This document shows, piece by piece, positions 1 to 5,343 of a stretch of DNA of 5,343 nt. Position 1 is the stretch's first letter, and the number at the start of each line of letters is the position of its first letter. The notes under the pieces are model-generated. The model was not told the origin of the DNA, made no database searches, and saw only the letters and a program-made list of their open reading frames with translations. The translations under genes were made by a program, and so were the position numbers. Source of the stretch: Comamonadaceae bacterium (GTDB lineage: Bacteria > Pseudomonadota > Gammaproteobacteria > Burkholderiales > Burkholderiaceae); the NCBI GenBank assembly GCA_947455875.1, contig CANGSD010000114.1, forward strand, positions 1 through 5,343. The letters are read 5' to 3'.

Positions 1-2698
1 CCAGTTCGTCGTGCACCTGCATGATCATGCGCGTGCCCCGTTGCTGCACGTCGAGCGCGTCCTGCACCTGCACCATCGACAGCTTGATCAGATCGGCGGC
101 CGTACCCTGCATCGGGGCGTTGATCGCAGCGCGTTCAGCGCCTGCGCGGCGCGGTCCGTTGGGTGACTTGATCTCGGGCAGGTACAGGCGCCGACCGAAC
201 ACGGTCTCCACATAACCCTGGGCCTTGGCCGTCATGCGGGTCTCGTCCATGTACTGCTTGACGCCCGGATAGCGCTGGAAATAGCGCTCGATGTAGTTCT
301 TCGCGGCGGTGTTGTCGATGCCCAGGTTCTTGGCCAGGCCGTAGCTGCTCATGCCGTAGATCAGCCCGAAGTTGATCACCTTGGCATAGCGACGCTGCTC
401 GCTGGACACCTGGTCGGGCGCCACGCCGAAGACCTCGGCAGCCGTCGCGCGGTGCACGTCCAGTCCCTCGTTGAAGGCGCGAATCAGGGCGGCGTCCTCG
501 CTCAGGTGGGCCATGATGCGCAGCTCGATCTGGCTGTAGTCGGCGCTGGCGATCAGGTGGCCTGGCGCGGCGATGAAGGCCTCGCGCACGCGCCGTCCTT
601 CGGCGGTCTTGACCGGGATGTTCTGCAGGTTCGGCTCGTTGCTCGAAAGCCGCCCCGTCACCGCCACCGCCTGCGCGTAATGCGTGTGCACCCGGCCCGT
701 GCGGGGGTGCGCCATCTGGGCCAGCTTGTCGGTGTAAGTGCCTTTGAGCTTGGACAGGCCGCGCCACTCCAGCAGCTTGGCCGGCAGCGGGTAGTCCTCG
801 GCCAGCTTCTCCAGCACCTCTTCGTCGGTGCTCGGTGCGCCAGTCGCGGTTTTCTTCACCACGGGCAGGCCCAGCTTGTTGAAGAAGATGTCGCCGATCT
901 GCTTAGGGCTGCCCAGGTTGAAGGGCTGGCCCGCCAGCGTGTGCGCCTCTTGCTCCAGTTGCACGATGCGTTGCCCCAGTTGGGCGCTCTGGCGCGCCAG
1001 TGTGGGGCCGTCGATCTGCACGCCATTGCGTTCGATGCGATAGAGCACCTCGCTGCTGGCGATTTCCAGTTCGTAGATGAACCGCAGTTTCTCGTCACGC
1101 TCCAGGCGCGGCCACAGCACGCGGTGCACGTCCAGCGTCTGGTCGGCGTCTTCGCAGGAATAGTCGGCAGCCTTCTCAATGGCCACCTGCGAGAAGGAGA
1201 TCTGGTGAACCCCCTTGCCCGTGAGCGATTCGTAATCGACCCCGCCACGTCCCAGGTGCCGTTCGGCCAGGCTGGCCAGGCCGTGGGGCTTGTGCACCTC
1301 CAGCACATAGCTTTCCAGCATGGTGTCGTGGGCATAGCCGGCCACTTCGATGCCGTGGTTGGCGAACACATGGCGGTCGTACTTCACATGCTGGCCCAGC
1401 TTCTTGCGCGTGGGGTTTTCCAGCCAGGGTTTCAGGCGCGCCAGCACCTCGTCGATCGGCAATTGCACCGGTACGTCCGGATAGGCGTGTGCCAGCGGGA
1501 TGTAGGCGGCCACGCCCGGCTGCGTGCTGAAAGACAGGCCCACGATCTGCGCCTGCATCTCGTCCAGCGAGGTGGTCTCGGTGTCCACCGCGACGAGATC
1601 GGCCGCCTCGATCCGTGCGAGCCAGGTGTCGAACTGCACCCAGGTCAGCACCGTCTCGTACTGCAGGTTGGTGGCCTCGCGGGTCGCGCCGGGCACGGGC
1701 GCTTCGGGCACATCGAACAGGTCCGGGCCCTGCGATGGTTGGGCGCCCCGCGGCTTGCGGCCCTTTTCCTCCTCGGGCTGGGCGTGCGCGTCCAGCTGGC
1801 GTGCCAGGCCCTTGAAGCCATGACGCTCGTAAAAGGCCTTGAGGGCGTCGCTGTCCTGGCCGCCCAGGACGATGTCGTCCAGGGCGGGCAGACCCGGCAG
1901 GTGCGCGCTCAGGTCGCAGTCGGTGCGGATGGTCACCAGGGCCCGGCCCGTGGGCAGCCAGTCCAGGGCCTTGCGCAGATGCTCGCCCACCGCGCCCTTG
2001 ACCTCGCCCACGCGTGCGATCAGCGCATCAAGCGAGCCGTATTCGGTCAGCAGCTTCACCGCGGTCTTGGGCCCGACCTTGTCCACGCCCGGCACGTTGT
2101 CCACCGTGTCGCCCACCAGGGTCTGGTAGTCCACCATCAGGTGGGGCGGCACGCCGAATTCGGCGGTCACGCCGGCCACATCGCGGCGGCGGTCGTTCAT
2201 GGTGTCGATCACCATCACGTGCTCGTTCACCAGCTGGCTCAGGTCCTTGTCGCCCGAGGAGATCACAGTGGCCAACCCCTGCTGCGTGGCCAGGCGCGAC
2301 AAGGTGCCGATCACGTCGTCGGCCTCCACGCCGGGCACGCCCAGCACCTTCCACCCGAGCAGGCGCACCACTTCGTGGATCGGTTCGACCTGGGCGCGCA
2401 GGTCGTCGGGCATGGACGAACGGTTCGCCTTGTACTGCGGATAAAGCTCGTCGCGAAAGGTCTTGCCCGGCGCGTCGAACACGCACACCGCGTAGTCGGC
2501 GCGCACGTCCTTGCGCAGCTTCTGCATCATGTTGATCATTCCCCGGATCGCGCCCGTCGCGGCGCTGGTGGGGTCGCCCGGCACGGCGCGCAGATCGGGC
2601 ATGGCATGAAAGGCGCGGTACAAGTAGCTGGAGCCATCGACCAGCAAAAGGGTGGGGCGGGGCGCCGATTCGGGGGGCAGGTTCTGGGGCTCGCTCAT
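1..2698 (-). CDS. polA: DNA polymerase I, 3' end cut by the window edge (899 complete codons)
   Basis: Three-domain repair and Okazaki-fragment polymerase; the frame is open throughout. Residues ~16-300 are the 5'-3' nuclease: LLLVDGSSYLYRAFHA (D21), VEADDVIG, SSGDKD and a helix-hairpin-helix near VDNVPGVDKVGPKTA. A Pro/Glu-rich linker (~301-346) follows. The 3'-5' exonuclease is intact: Exo I VDTET (D372, E374), Exo II HVKYD (D441), Exo III YSCED (Y513, D517), so proofreading is expected. The polymerase has motif A DYSQIELR (D720, steric gate E725), the O-helix RRYAKVINFGLIYG (R769, K773, F777, Y781) and motif C QVHDEL (D897). These match E. coli D705, E710, R754, K758, F762, Y766 and D882 at a constant offset of 15, so about 45 residues are missing. 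F777 predicts E. coli-like discrimination against dideoxynucleotides. The ATG at 2698 starts 15 residues before the first nuclease strand. It is transcribed divergently from the DUF2782 gene. Confidence 0.98.
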   Translation of the reverse strand, partial: MSEPQNLPPESAPRPTLLLVDGSSYLYRAFHAMPDLRAVPGDPTSAATGAIRGMINMMQKLRKDVRADYAVCVFDAPGKTFRDELYPQYKANRSSMPDDLRAQVEPIHEVVRLLGWKVLGVPGVEADDVIGTLSRLATQQGLATVISSGDKDLSQLVNEHVMVIDTMNDRRRDVAGVTAEFGVPPHLMVDYQTLVGDTVDNVPGVDKVGPKTAVKLLTEYGSLDALIARVGEVKGAVGEHLRKALDWLPTGRALVTIRTDCDLSAHLPGLPALDDIVLGGQDSDALKAFYERHGFKGLARQLDAHAQPEEEKGRKPRGAQPSQGPDLFDVPEAPVPGATREATNLQYETVLTWVQFDTWLARIEAADLVAVDTETTSLDEMQAQIVGLSFSTQPGVAAYIPLAHAYPDVPVQLPIDEVLARLKPWLENPTRKKLGQHVKYDRHVFANHGIEVAGYAHDTMLESYVLEVHKPHGLASLAERHLGRGGVDYESLTGKGVHQISFSQVAIEKAADYSCEDADQTLDVHRVLWPRLERDEKLRFIYELEIASSEVLYRIERNGVQIDGPTLARQSAQLGQRIVQLEQEAHTLAGQPFNLGSPKQIGDIFFNKLGLPVVKKTATGAPSTDEEVLEKLAEDYPLPAKLLEWRGLSKLKGTYTDKLAQMAHPRTGRVHTHYAQAVAVTGRLSSNEPNLQNIPVKTAEGRRVREAFIAAPGHLIASADYSQIELRIMAHLSEDAALIRAFNEGLDVHRATAAEVFGVAPDQVSSEQRRYAKVINFGLIYGMSSYGLAKNLGIDNTAAKNYIERYFQRYPGVKQYMDETRMTAKAQGYVETVFGRRLYLPEIKSPNGPRRAGAERAAINAPMQGTAADLIKLSMVQVQDALDVQQRGTRMIMQVHDEL

Positions 2699-2710
2699 GT
2701 CACGATTGTG
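2699..2710 (-). promoter_or_regulatory. Candidate polA promoter: -10 hexamer and discriminator abutting the ATG
   Basis: On the minus strand CACAAT (2710-2705) is followed by six bases (CGTGAC) and then the polA ATG. If CACAAT occupies -12 to -7, position +1 is the A of ATG, giving a leaderless polA mRNA. It matches the TATAAT consensus at 4 of 6 positions. No TTGACA-like -35 lies 16-18 bp upstream, where the sequence is GC-only, and no purine-rich ribosome site precedes the ATG. The hexamer and spacing are seen; promoter activity is inferred. The matching geometry at two other genes in the window raises confidence. Confidence 0.4.
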
Positions 2711-2736
2711 CCCGTGGGCCTGGCCGGCGGCCCTCC

Positions 2737-2748
2737 TACAATGCACCC
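2737..2748 (+). promoter_or_regulatory. Candidate promoter of the DUF2782-thrB operon: TACAAT abutting the ATG
   Basis: TACAAT (2737-2742) matches the TATAAT consensus at 5 of 6 positions and is followed by GCACCC and the ATG at 2749. Standard sigma-70 spacing puts +1 on the A of that ATG, so the transcript would be leaderless. The hexamer 17 bp upstream (2714-2719, GTGGGC) does not resemble TTGACA. No Shine-Dalgarno sequence lies in the six bases before the ATG or near them in the correct orientation. In this GC-rich context an AT-rich hexamer stands out. Activity is inferred. Confidence 0.5.
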
Positions 2749-3078
2749 ATGCGCACGATCCTGATGCTCCCTGTCCTCCTGGGCCTGGCCGGTCTGGCCG
2801 TCGCCCAGACTCCTGCGGCCGTTCCGGCGCCCCCTGAGCCGCTGGAGGGCCGCCAGAACCAGAAGATCGAGCGGATCCGCCACGAAGATGCCGGTAGCCG
2901 CATCGACGAAGTGCGCGTGGGCGGCCAGACCCAAAGCATCACCGTCCAGCCCAAGGTCGAGGGCGTGCCCGCCTACGAGGTCCAGCCCGCGTCCATGATC
3001 CGTGGGCGCCCGCGCGATCCGCGTGAGGGCCTGGACAATTCCGGCGGCCAGCGCTTCTGGAACGTGCTGCGTTTCTGA
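2749..3078 (+). CDS. Small exported DUF2782-type protein of unknown function
   Basis: This is a 109-residue protein. Residues 1-19 look like a Sec signal peptide: MRTILM, a hydrophobic core of Leu, Val, Ala and Gly, then AVA before Gln20. No lipobox cysteine is present, so a soluble periplasmic product of about 90 residues is predicted. A Pro/Ala-rich stretch (21-31) leads to a charged segment and a conserved-looking beta core, roughly IDEVRVGGQTQSITVQPKV at 52-70, ending in a WNVLRF tail. The core, the size and the position between polA and thrB match the uncharacterised DUF2782 family, which I recall beside polA and thrB in Pseudomonas as well. The family call is from memory of its pattern, not a search. 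Function is unknown. Its stop is 9 bp before thrB, so the two are probably co-transcribed. The ATG is chosen because it begins the signal peptide and abuts a -10 hexamer. Confidence 0.85.
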   Translation: MRTILMLPVLLGLAGLAVAQTPAAVPAPPEPLEGRQNQKIERIRHEDAGSRIDEVRVGGQTQSITVQPKVEGVPAYEVQPASMIRGRPRDPREGLDNSGGQRFWNVLRF

Positions 3079-3087
3079 GTTCACGCC

Positions 3088-4062
3088 ATGGCCGTCTTTA
3101 CCGAAGTTTCCGCGGACGCGGCGGGCGAATTCCTGCGTGACCTGAACCTGGGCGACCTGGTCGAACTGCAAGGCATCCAGGGCGGTATCGAAAACACCAA
3201 CTACTTCGTCACCAGCGAGCGCGAGGGTCAGACCCGTCAGTGGGTGCTAACCCTGTTCGAGCGCCTGTCCTTCGAGCAGCTGCCGTTTTATCTGTACCTG
3301 ATGAAGCACCTGGCGCAGCGCGGCATCCCGGTGCCCGACCCCCAGGGCAATGCCAGTGGCGACATCGTGCACACCGTCTGCGGCAAGCCCGCCGCCCTGG
3401 TCGATCGCCTGCGCGGTCGCAGCGAACTGGCCCCCACCGAGGCCCATTGCGCCGGCGTCGGCGCGGCCCTGGCGCGCATGCACCTGGCCGGGCGCGACTA
3501 CGACCGTAGCCAGCTGAATCTGCGCGGGCTCGCCTGGTGGAACGAGACCGTGCCGGTGGTCTTGCCGTTTCTCGATGCCGACCAGGCTGCTTTGCTGCAA
3601 GGCGAGCTGGCCTATCAGAACCATGTGGCCGCCAGCGCCGCGTATGGGGCCCTGCCTCGCGGACCGGTCCATGCCGACCTGTTTCGCGACAACGTGATGT
3701 TCGATGACGGCCCGCAGGGCCCCGAGCTCACGGGCATCTTCGATTTCTATTTCGCGGGCGTCGACACCTGGCTGTTTGACCTTGCGGTGTGCCTCAACGA
3801 CTGGTGCATCGACCTGGCCACCGGTGCCCACGACGCGCCGCGTGCCCGCGCCTTGCTCGACGCGTATTGCGCGCAGCGCCCCCTGACGACCGCCGAGCGA
3901 CGCCTGCTGCCGGCCATGCTGCGCGCAGGGGCTTTGCGCTTTTGGATTTCGCGCCTGTGGGACTTTCACCTGCCGCGCGAGGCCAGCATGCTCAAGCCCC
4001 ATGACCCGGCGCATTTCGAGCGCGTCCTGCGTCAGCGCCTGGACCATCCGCTGGCGGCCTGA
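3088..4062 (+). CDS. thrB: Homoserine kinase (choline-kinase/APH-like fold)
   Basis: A cytoplasmic enzyme of 324 residues that phosphorylates L-homoserine with ATP to O-phosphohomoserine, the substrate of threonine synthase. It belongs to the aminoglycoside-phosphotransferase/choline-kinase fold, not the GHMP kinase family of E. coli ThrB. Visible signatures are the N-lobe loop GIQGGIENTNYF (29-40), the strand VLTLFE (53-58), the catalytic loop HADLFRDN (195-202, catalytic Asp197, Asn202) and the metal-binding GIFDFYFAG (Asp219). The C-terminal segment WISRLWDFHLPRE is also typical of the bacterial family. Its length fits the usual 315-330 residues. The MAVFTEV start is typical of the family. 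It has no clear Shine-Dalgarno (upstream is CTGAGTTCACGCC) and begins 9 bp after the DUF2782 stop, so translation may depend on coupling or reinitiation. thrA and thrC are not adjacent, so the threonine genes are dispersed. Confidence 0.96.
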   Translation: MAVFTEVSADAAGEFLRDLNLGDLVELQGIQGGIENTNYFVTSEREGQTRQWVLTLFERLSFEQLPFYLYLMKHLAQRGIPVPDPQGNASGDIVHTVCGKPAALVDRLRGRSELAPTEAHCAGVGAALARMHLAGRDYDRSQLNLRGLAWWNETVPVVLPFLDADQAALLQGELAYQNHVAASAAYGALPRGPVHADLFRDNVMFDDGPQGPELTGIFDFYFAGVDTWLFDLAVCLNDWCIDLATGAHDAPRARALLDAYCAQRPLTTAERRLLPAMLRAGALRFWISRLWDFHLPREASMLKPHDPAHFERVLRQRLDHPLAA

Positions 4063-4070
4063 GGCCCGCC
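4053..4070 (+). terminator. Possible GC hairpin at the end of thrB (no U-tract)
   Basis: GGCGGCC (4053-4059) can pair with GGCC-C-GCC (4063-4070) through seven G-C pairs with one bulged C. The three-base loop is the thrB stop codon TGA itself. It sits just before the candidate promoter of the next gene, where a terminator would be expected. No run of T follows (GCGCGCCCCGCC), so it is not a canonical intrinsic terminator. It may only slow polymerase, protect the mRNA 3' end, or be chance in GC-rich DNA. Confidence 0.25.
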
Positions 4071-4098
4071 GCGCGCCCCGCCTATCGTCAAACCGCGT

Positions 4099-4110
4099 TA
4101 AATTGCGCCG
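4099..4110 (+). promoter_or_regulatory. Candidate promoter of the BPSS1780-type gene: TAAATT abutting the ATG
   Basis: TAAATT (4099-4104) is the only A/T-rich hexamer in this gap and is followed by GCGCCG and the ATG at 4111. With -10 occupying -12 to -7, +1 falls on the A of ATG. The register one base upstream (TTAAAT, 4098-4103) would give a one-base leader. No -35-like hexamer is present at 16-18 bp, and no ribosome binding site precedes the ATG. The site suggests the membrane protein is transcribed independently of thrB. Inferred. Confidence 0.45.
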
Positions 4111-4878
4111 ATGAAACTCAACGTCGTTCCTGCGCGCACCGGCATCCAATGGGTCCGCGCCGGCATGCGCACCTTCTTCCGCCAGCCGCTGGCCCTGTCC
4201 GGCCTGTTCTTCATGTACATGGCCATGGTGATGGTGATGGCCCTGGTGCCGGTGGTCGGCCCGGTGCTGGCCGGCATGCTGGTGCCCGCCGCCACGCTGG
4301 GCCTGATGGCAGCCTCGGCCGAGGCCCAGCGTGGCAACTTCCCCATGCCCTCCATCCTGTTTAGCGCCTTCCGCGGGGGCCGCGAGCGGCTGCGGGCCAT
4401 GCTGGTGCTGGGTGCGATCTACACGGTGGGATCGATGCTGGCCACCGGCCTGGCCACGCTGCTGGCCGGCACGCCGATGCCGGGTCCTGAAGGCGCCCCG
4501 ATCAACGCCGCGACCGCCTTGGCCCTGGCCCTGCACATTCCCTTGTTCCTGATGTTCTGGCACGCCCCGGCCCTGGTGCATTGGCACGGCGTCACGCCGG
4601 CCAAGAGCCTGTTTTTCAGCCTCGTCGCGGTCTTGCGCAATTTCGGCGCCCACCTGGTGTACAGCCTGGCCTGGGTGGCTGTCTTCATCGTCGTGGGGTC
4701 GCTGCTCGGCGTGGCCAGCGGCCTCATCGGCGGCGCCACTTTGGCGCAAACGGTGATGATGCCCACCGCACTGCTCCTGGCGGCGATGTTCTCCACCTCG
4801 ATCTATTTCAGTTTCGAGGCCTGCTTCTCCGACGACGCGCAGTCGCCGCCGACCGACGTCGCCCCCACCGCCGAGTGA
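4111..4878 (+). CDS. Multi-pass inner-membrane protein, BPSS1780-type, function unknown
   Basis: This 255-residue protein appears to be a polytopic inner-membrane protein. Hydrophobic segments lie near residues 28-48, 51-69, 96-118, 133-156, 182-206 and 213-235, which suggests six transmembrane helices. The N-terminus MKLNVVPARTGIQWVRAG, followed by an amphipathic FFRQP segment, resembles the BPSS1780 family of membrane proteins common in Burkholderiales; this is recognition of the pattern, not a search. A loop between helices 2 and 3 carries RGNFPMP and FRGGRERLRA, and the C-terminus is a short acidic, Pro-rich tail (DDAQSPPTDVAPTAE). No catalytic motif, ATP-binding motif or cofactor site is evident, so no function is assigned. 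The start agrees with the family-like N-terminus and the adjacent -10 hexamer. Its stop abuts the stop of the convergent uvrD-type gene with no intervening base. Confidence 0.85.
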   Translation: MKLNVVPARTGIQWVRAGMRTFFRQPLALSGLFFMYMAMVMVMALVPVVGPVLAGMLVPAATLGLMAASAEAQRGNFPMPSILFSAFRGGRERLRAMLVLGAIYTVGSMLATGLATLLAGTPMPGPEGAPINAATALALALHIPLFLMFWHAPALVHWHGVTPAKSLFFSLVAVLRNFGAHLVYSLAWVAVFIVVGSLLGVASGLIGGATLAQTVMMPTALLLAAMFSTSIYFSFEACFSDDAQSPPTDVAPTAE

Positions 4879-4881
4879 TCA
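4876..4881. other. TGATCA palindrome carrying both stop codons of convergent genes
   Basis: TGA at 4876-4878 ends the plus-strand membrane protein gene, and the complementary TGA at 4881-4879 ends the minus-strand helicase gene. The two coding regions touch with zero intergenic bases. No bidirectional terminator fits between them, so at least one transcript must extend into the opposite gene. Confidence 0.95.
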
Positions 4882-5343
4882 GCCCACCGGCGTGAGCTTG
4901 GCCACCGACAGGGCCAGCCACTTCACGCCGTGCCGACCGAACTTCACCTGCGCCCGTGCGTCATCGCCGTTGCCCTCGAGCATCAGCACCGTGCCCTCGC
5001 CAAACTTGTTGTGAAACACCTGCATGCCCGAACGCAGTCCGTGCGCGGGTGCGGCCTTCTGCGGCGGCACGGGCGGATTGGCAAAGTGCCCAGGCGCCAA
5101 GTCGCGCGGATAGGCCTGACCGCGGCCCGCGCCATAGCCTGAGCCGAAGCCAAAGGAGGGTACAGGCATCGGTGCCTGCTTGGGCGTGAGCCACTTGAGC
5201 GCGTGTTCGGGCAGTTCGTCGAAGAAGCGGCTGCGAATGTTGTAGCGGGTCTGGCCATGCAGCATGCGGGTTTGCGAGTGACTCAGGTACAGACGCTTGC
5301 GCGCCCGCGTGATCGCCACATACATCAGGCGTCGTTCCTCCTC
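4879..5343 (-). CDS. uvrD: UvrD-type superfamily 1 DNA helicase, C-terminal 154 residues (5' end outside the window)
   Basis: Only the C-terminus is present, and the frame is open at the right edge. The fragment begins EEERRLMYVAITRARKRLYL, which contains helicase motif VI (TRAR, with the arginine finger expected there). This motif couples ATP hydrolysis to 3'-5' translocation in UvrD, PcrA and Rep. SRFFDELPE (~38-46) follows, as in UvrD. Then comes a low-complexity Gly/Pro/Tyr-rich linker (~56-103) and a terminal Tudor-like module, GMQVFHNKFGEGTVLMLEG to GVKWLALSVAKLTPV (~106-153). That module closely resembles the E. coli UvrD C-terminus and the RNA-polymerase-binding domain of PcrA/UvrD; Rep lacks it, which favours UvrD. 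The expected role is mismatch and nucleotide-excision repair and possibly transcription-coupled repair. The methionine at 5325 lies inside motif VI and is not the real start. Full length should be about 720-800 residues. Confidence 0.93.
   Translation of the reverse strand, partial: EEERRLMYVAITRARKRLYLSHSQTRMLHGQTRYNIRSRFFDELPEHALKWLTPKQAPMPVPSFGFGSGYGAGRGQAYPRDLAPGHFANPPVPPQKAAPAHGLRSGMQVFHNKFGEGTVLMLEGNGDDARAQVKFGRHGVKWLALSVAKLTPVG

Noticed and set aside
2732..2737. Perfect AGGAGG on the minus strand upstream of polA
   Set aside because: It lies more than 30 nt from the polA ATG, with no in-frame ATG, GTG or TTG at a working distance downstream. It partly overlaps the opposite promoter's -10 region, so it is unlikely to act as a ribosome site.
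2744..2746. In-frame GTG as an alternative upstream polA start
   Set aside because: No stop intervenes, but this start would consume the whole divergent promoter region and add 16 residues before the MSEP start. It has no ribosome binding site, and the 2698 ATG already gives a family-like N-terminus.
452..2764. 770-codon open frame on the plus strand, antisense to polA
   Set aside because: polA on the minus strand is intact with every catalytic motif. The antisense product is a biased His/Gln/Gly/Ala/Arg/Val-rich string with no recognisable domain, as expected from the mirror of GC-rich codons, and its first ATG has no supporting start signal.
2695..3171. 158-codon minus-strand frame whose stop overlaps the polA start (ATGA)
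   Set aside because: The ATGA overlap looks like operon coupling, but the frame is antisense to the DUF2782 gene and the start of thrB, has no recognisable domain, and would cross the polA promoter.
4219..4248. Short ATGGTG/ATGGCC repetition in the membrane protein gene
   Set aside because: It encodes a Met/Val/Ala-rich transmembrane segment. The copies are few and imperfect, and composition explains them.
3247..4749. 500-codon open frame on the minus strand, across thrB and the membrane protein gene
   Set aside because: It covers two well-supported plus-strand genes and their intergenic gap. The product is dominated by Gly, Gln, His, Arg and Ala with no domain; it is a codon-bias shadow.
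4869..4892. Inverted repeat CGCCG/CGGCG across the convergent stops as a bidirectional terminator
   Set aside because: The stem is only 5 bp with a 14-base loop, has no T-tract on either side and lies inside coding sequence.

Overview
The window is an ordinary, compact stretch of chromosome from a GC-rich bacterium, most likely a betaproteobacterium of the order Burkholderiales (Comamonadaceae-like). The evidence is the strong G/C bias at third codon positions, the E. coli-like PolA and UvrD C-terminus, the choline-kinase-like (non-GHMP) homoserine kinase next to a DUF2782-type protein, and a BPSS1780-like membrane protein. The genus call is inference; no rRNA or other taxonomic marker is present.

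Layout, left to right: (1) polA, DNA polymerase I, on the minus strand. It runs off the left edge and lacks only about the last 45 codons. (2) A 50-bp divergent intergenic region with outward-facing -10 hexamers for polA and for the plus-strand genes. (3) A small exported DUF2782-type protein, then thrB (homoserine kinase) 9 bp later, probably one operon. (4) A 48-bp gap with a GC hairpin over the thrB stop and a new -10 hexamer. (5) A six-segment membrane protein of the BPSS1780 type. (6) The 3' end of a uvrD-type helicase gene on the minus strand, convergent with the membrane protein gene, with the two stop codons back to back in one TGATCA palindrome.

Two genes are housekeeping DNA replication/repair functions (polA, and uvrD by inference), one is amino-acid biosynthesis (thrB: threonine, with effects on methionine supply), and two are conserved envelope or membrane proteins of unknown function. 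I read the polA frame codon by codon through the window and found no frameshift or internal stop. I see no tRNA, rRNA, CRISPR, insertion sequence, phage or toxin-antitoxin signal, and no stretch over 300 bp without a gene.

The most interesting signal is regulatory. All three genes whose promoter region is visible (polA, the DUF2782 gene, the BPSS1780-type gene) have a -10-like hexamer ending exactly 6 nt before the ATG and no Shine-Dalgarno sequence. This places the predicted transcription start on the A of the start codon, so all three mRNAs may be leaderless. I did not find a previously undescribed multi-gene system here.
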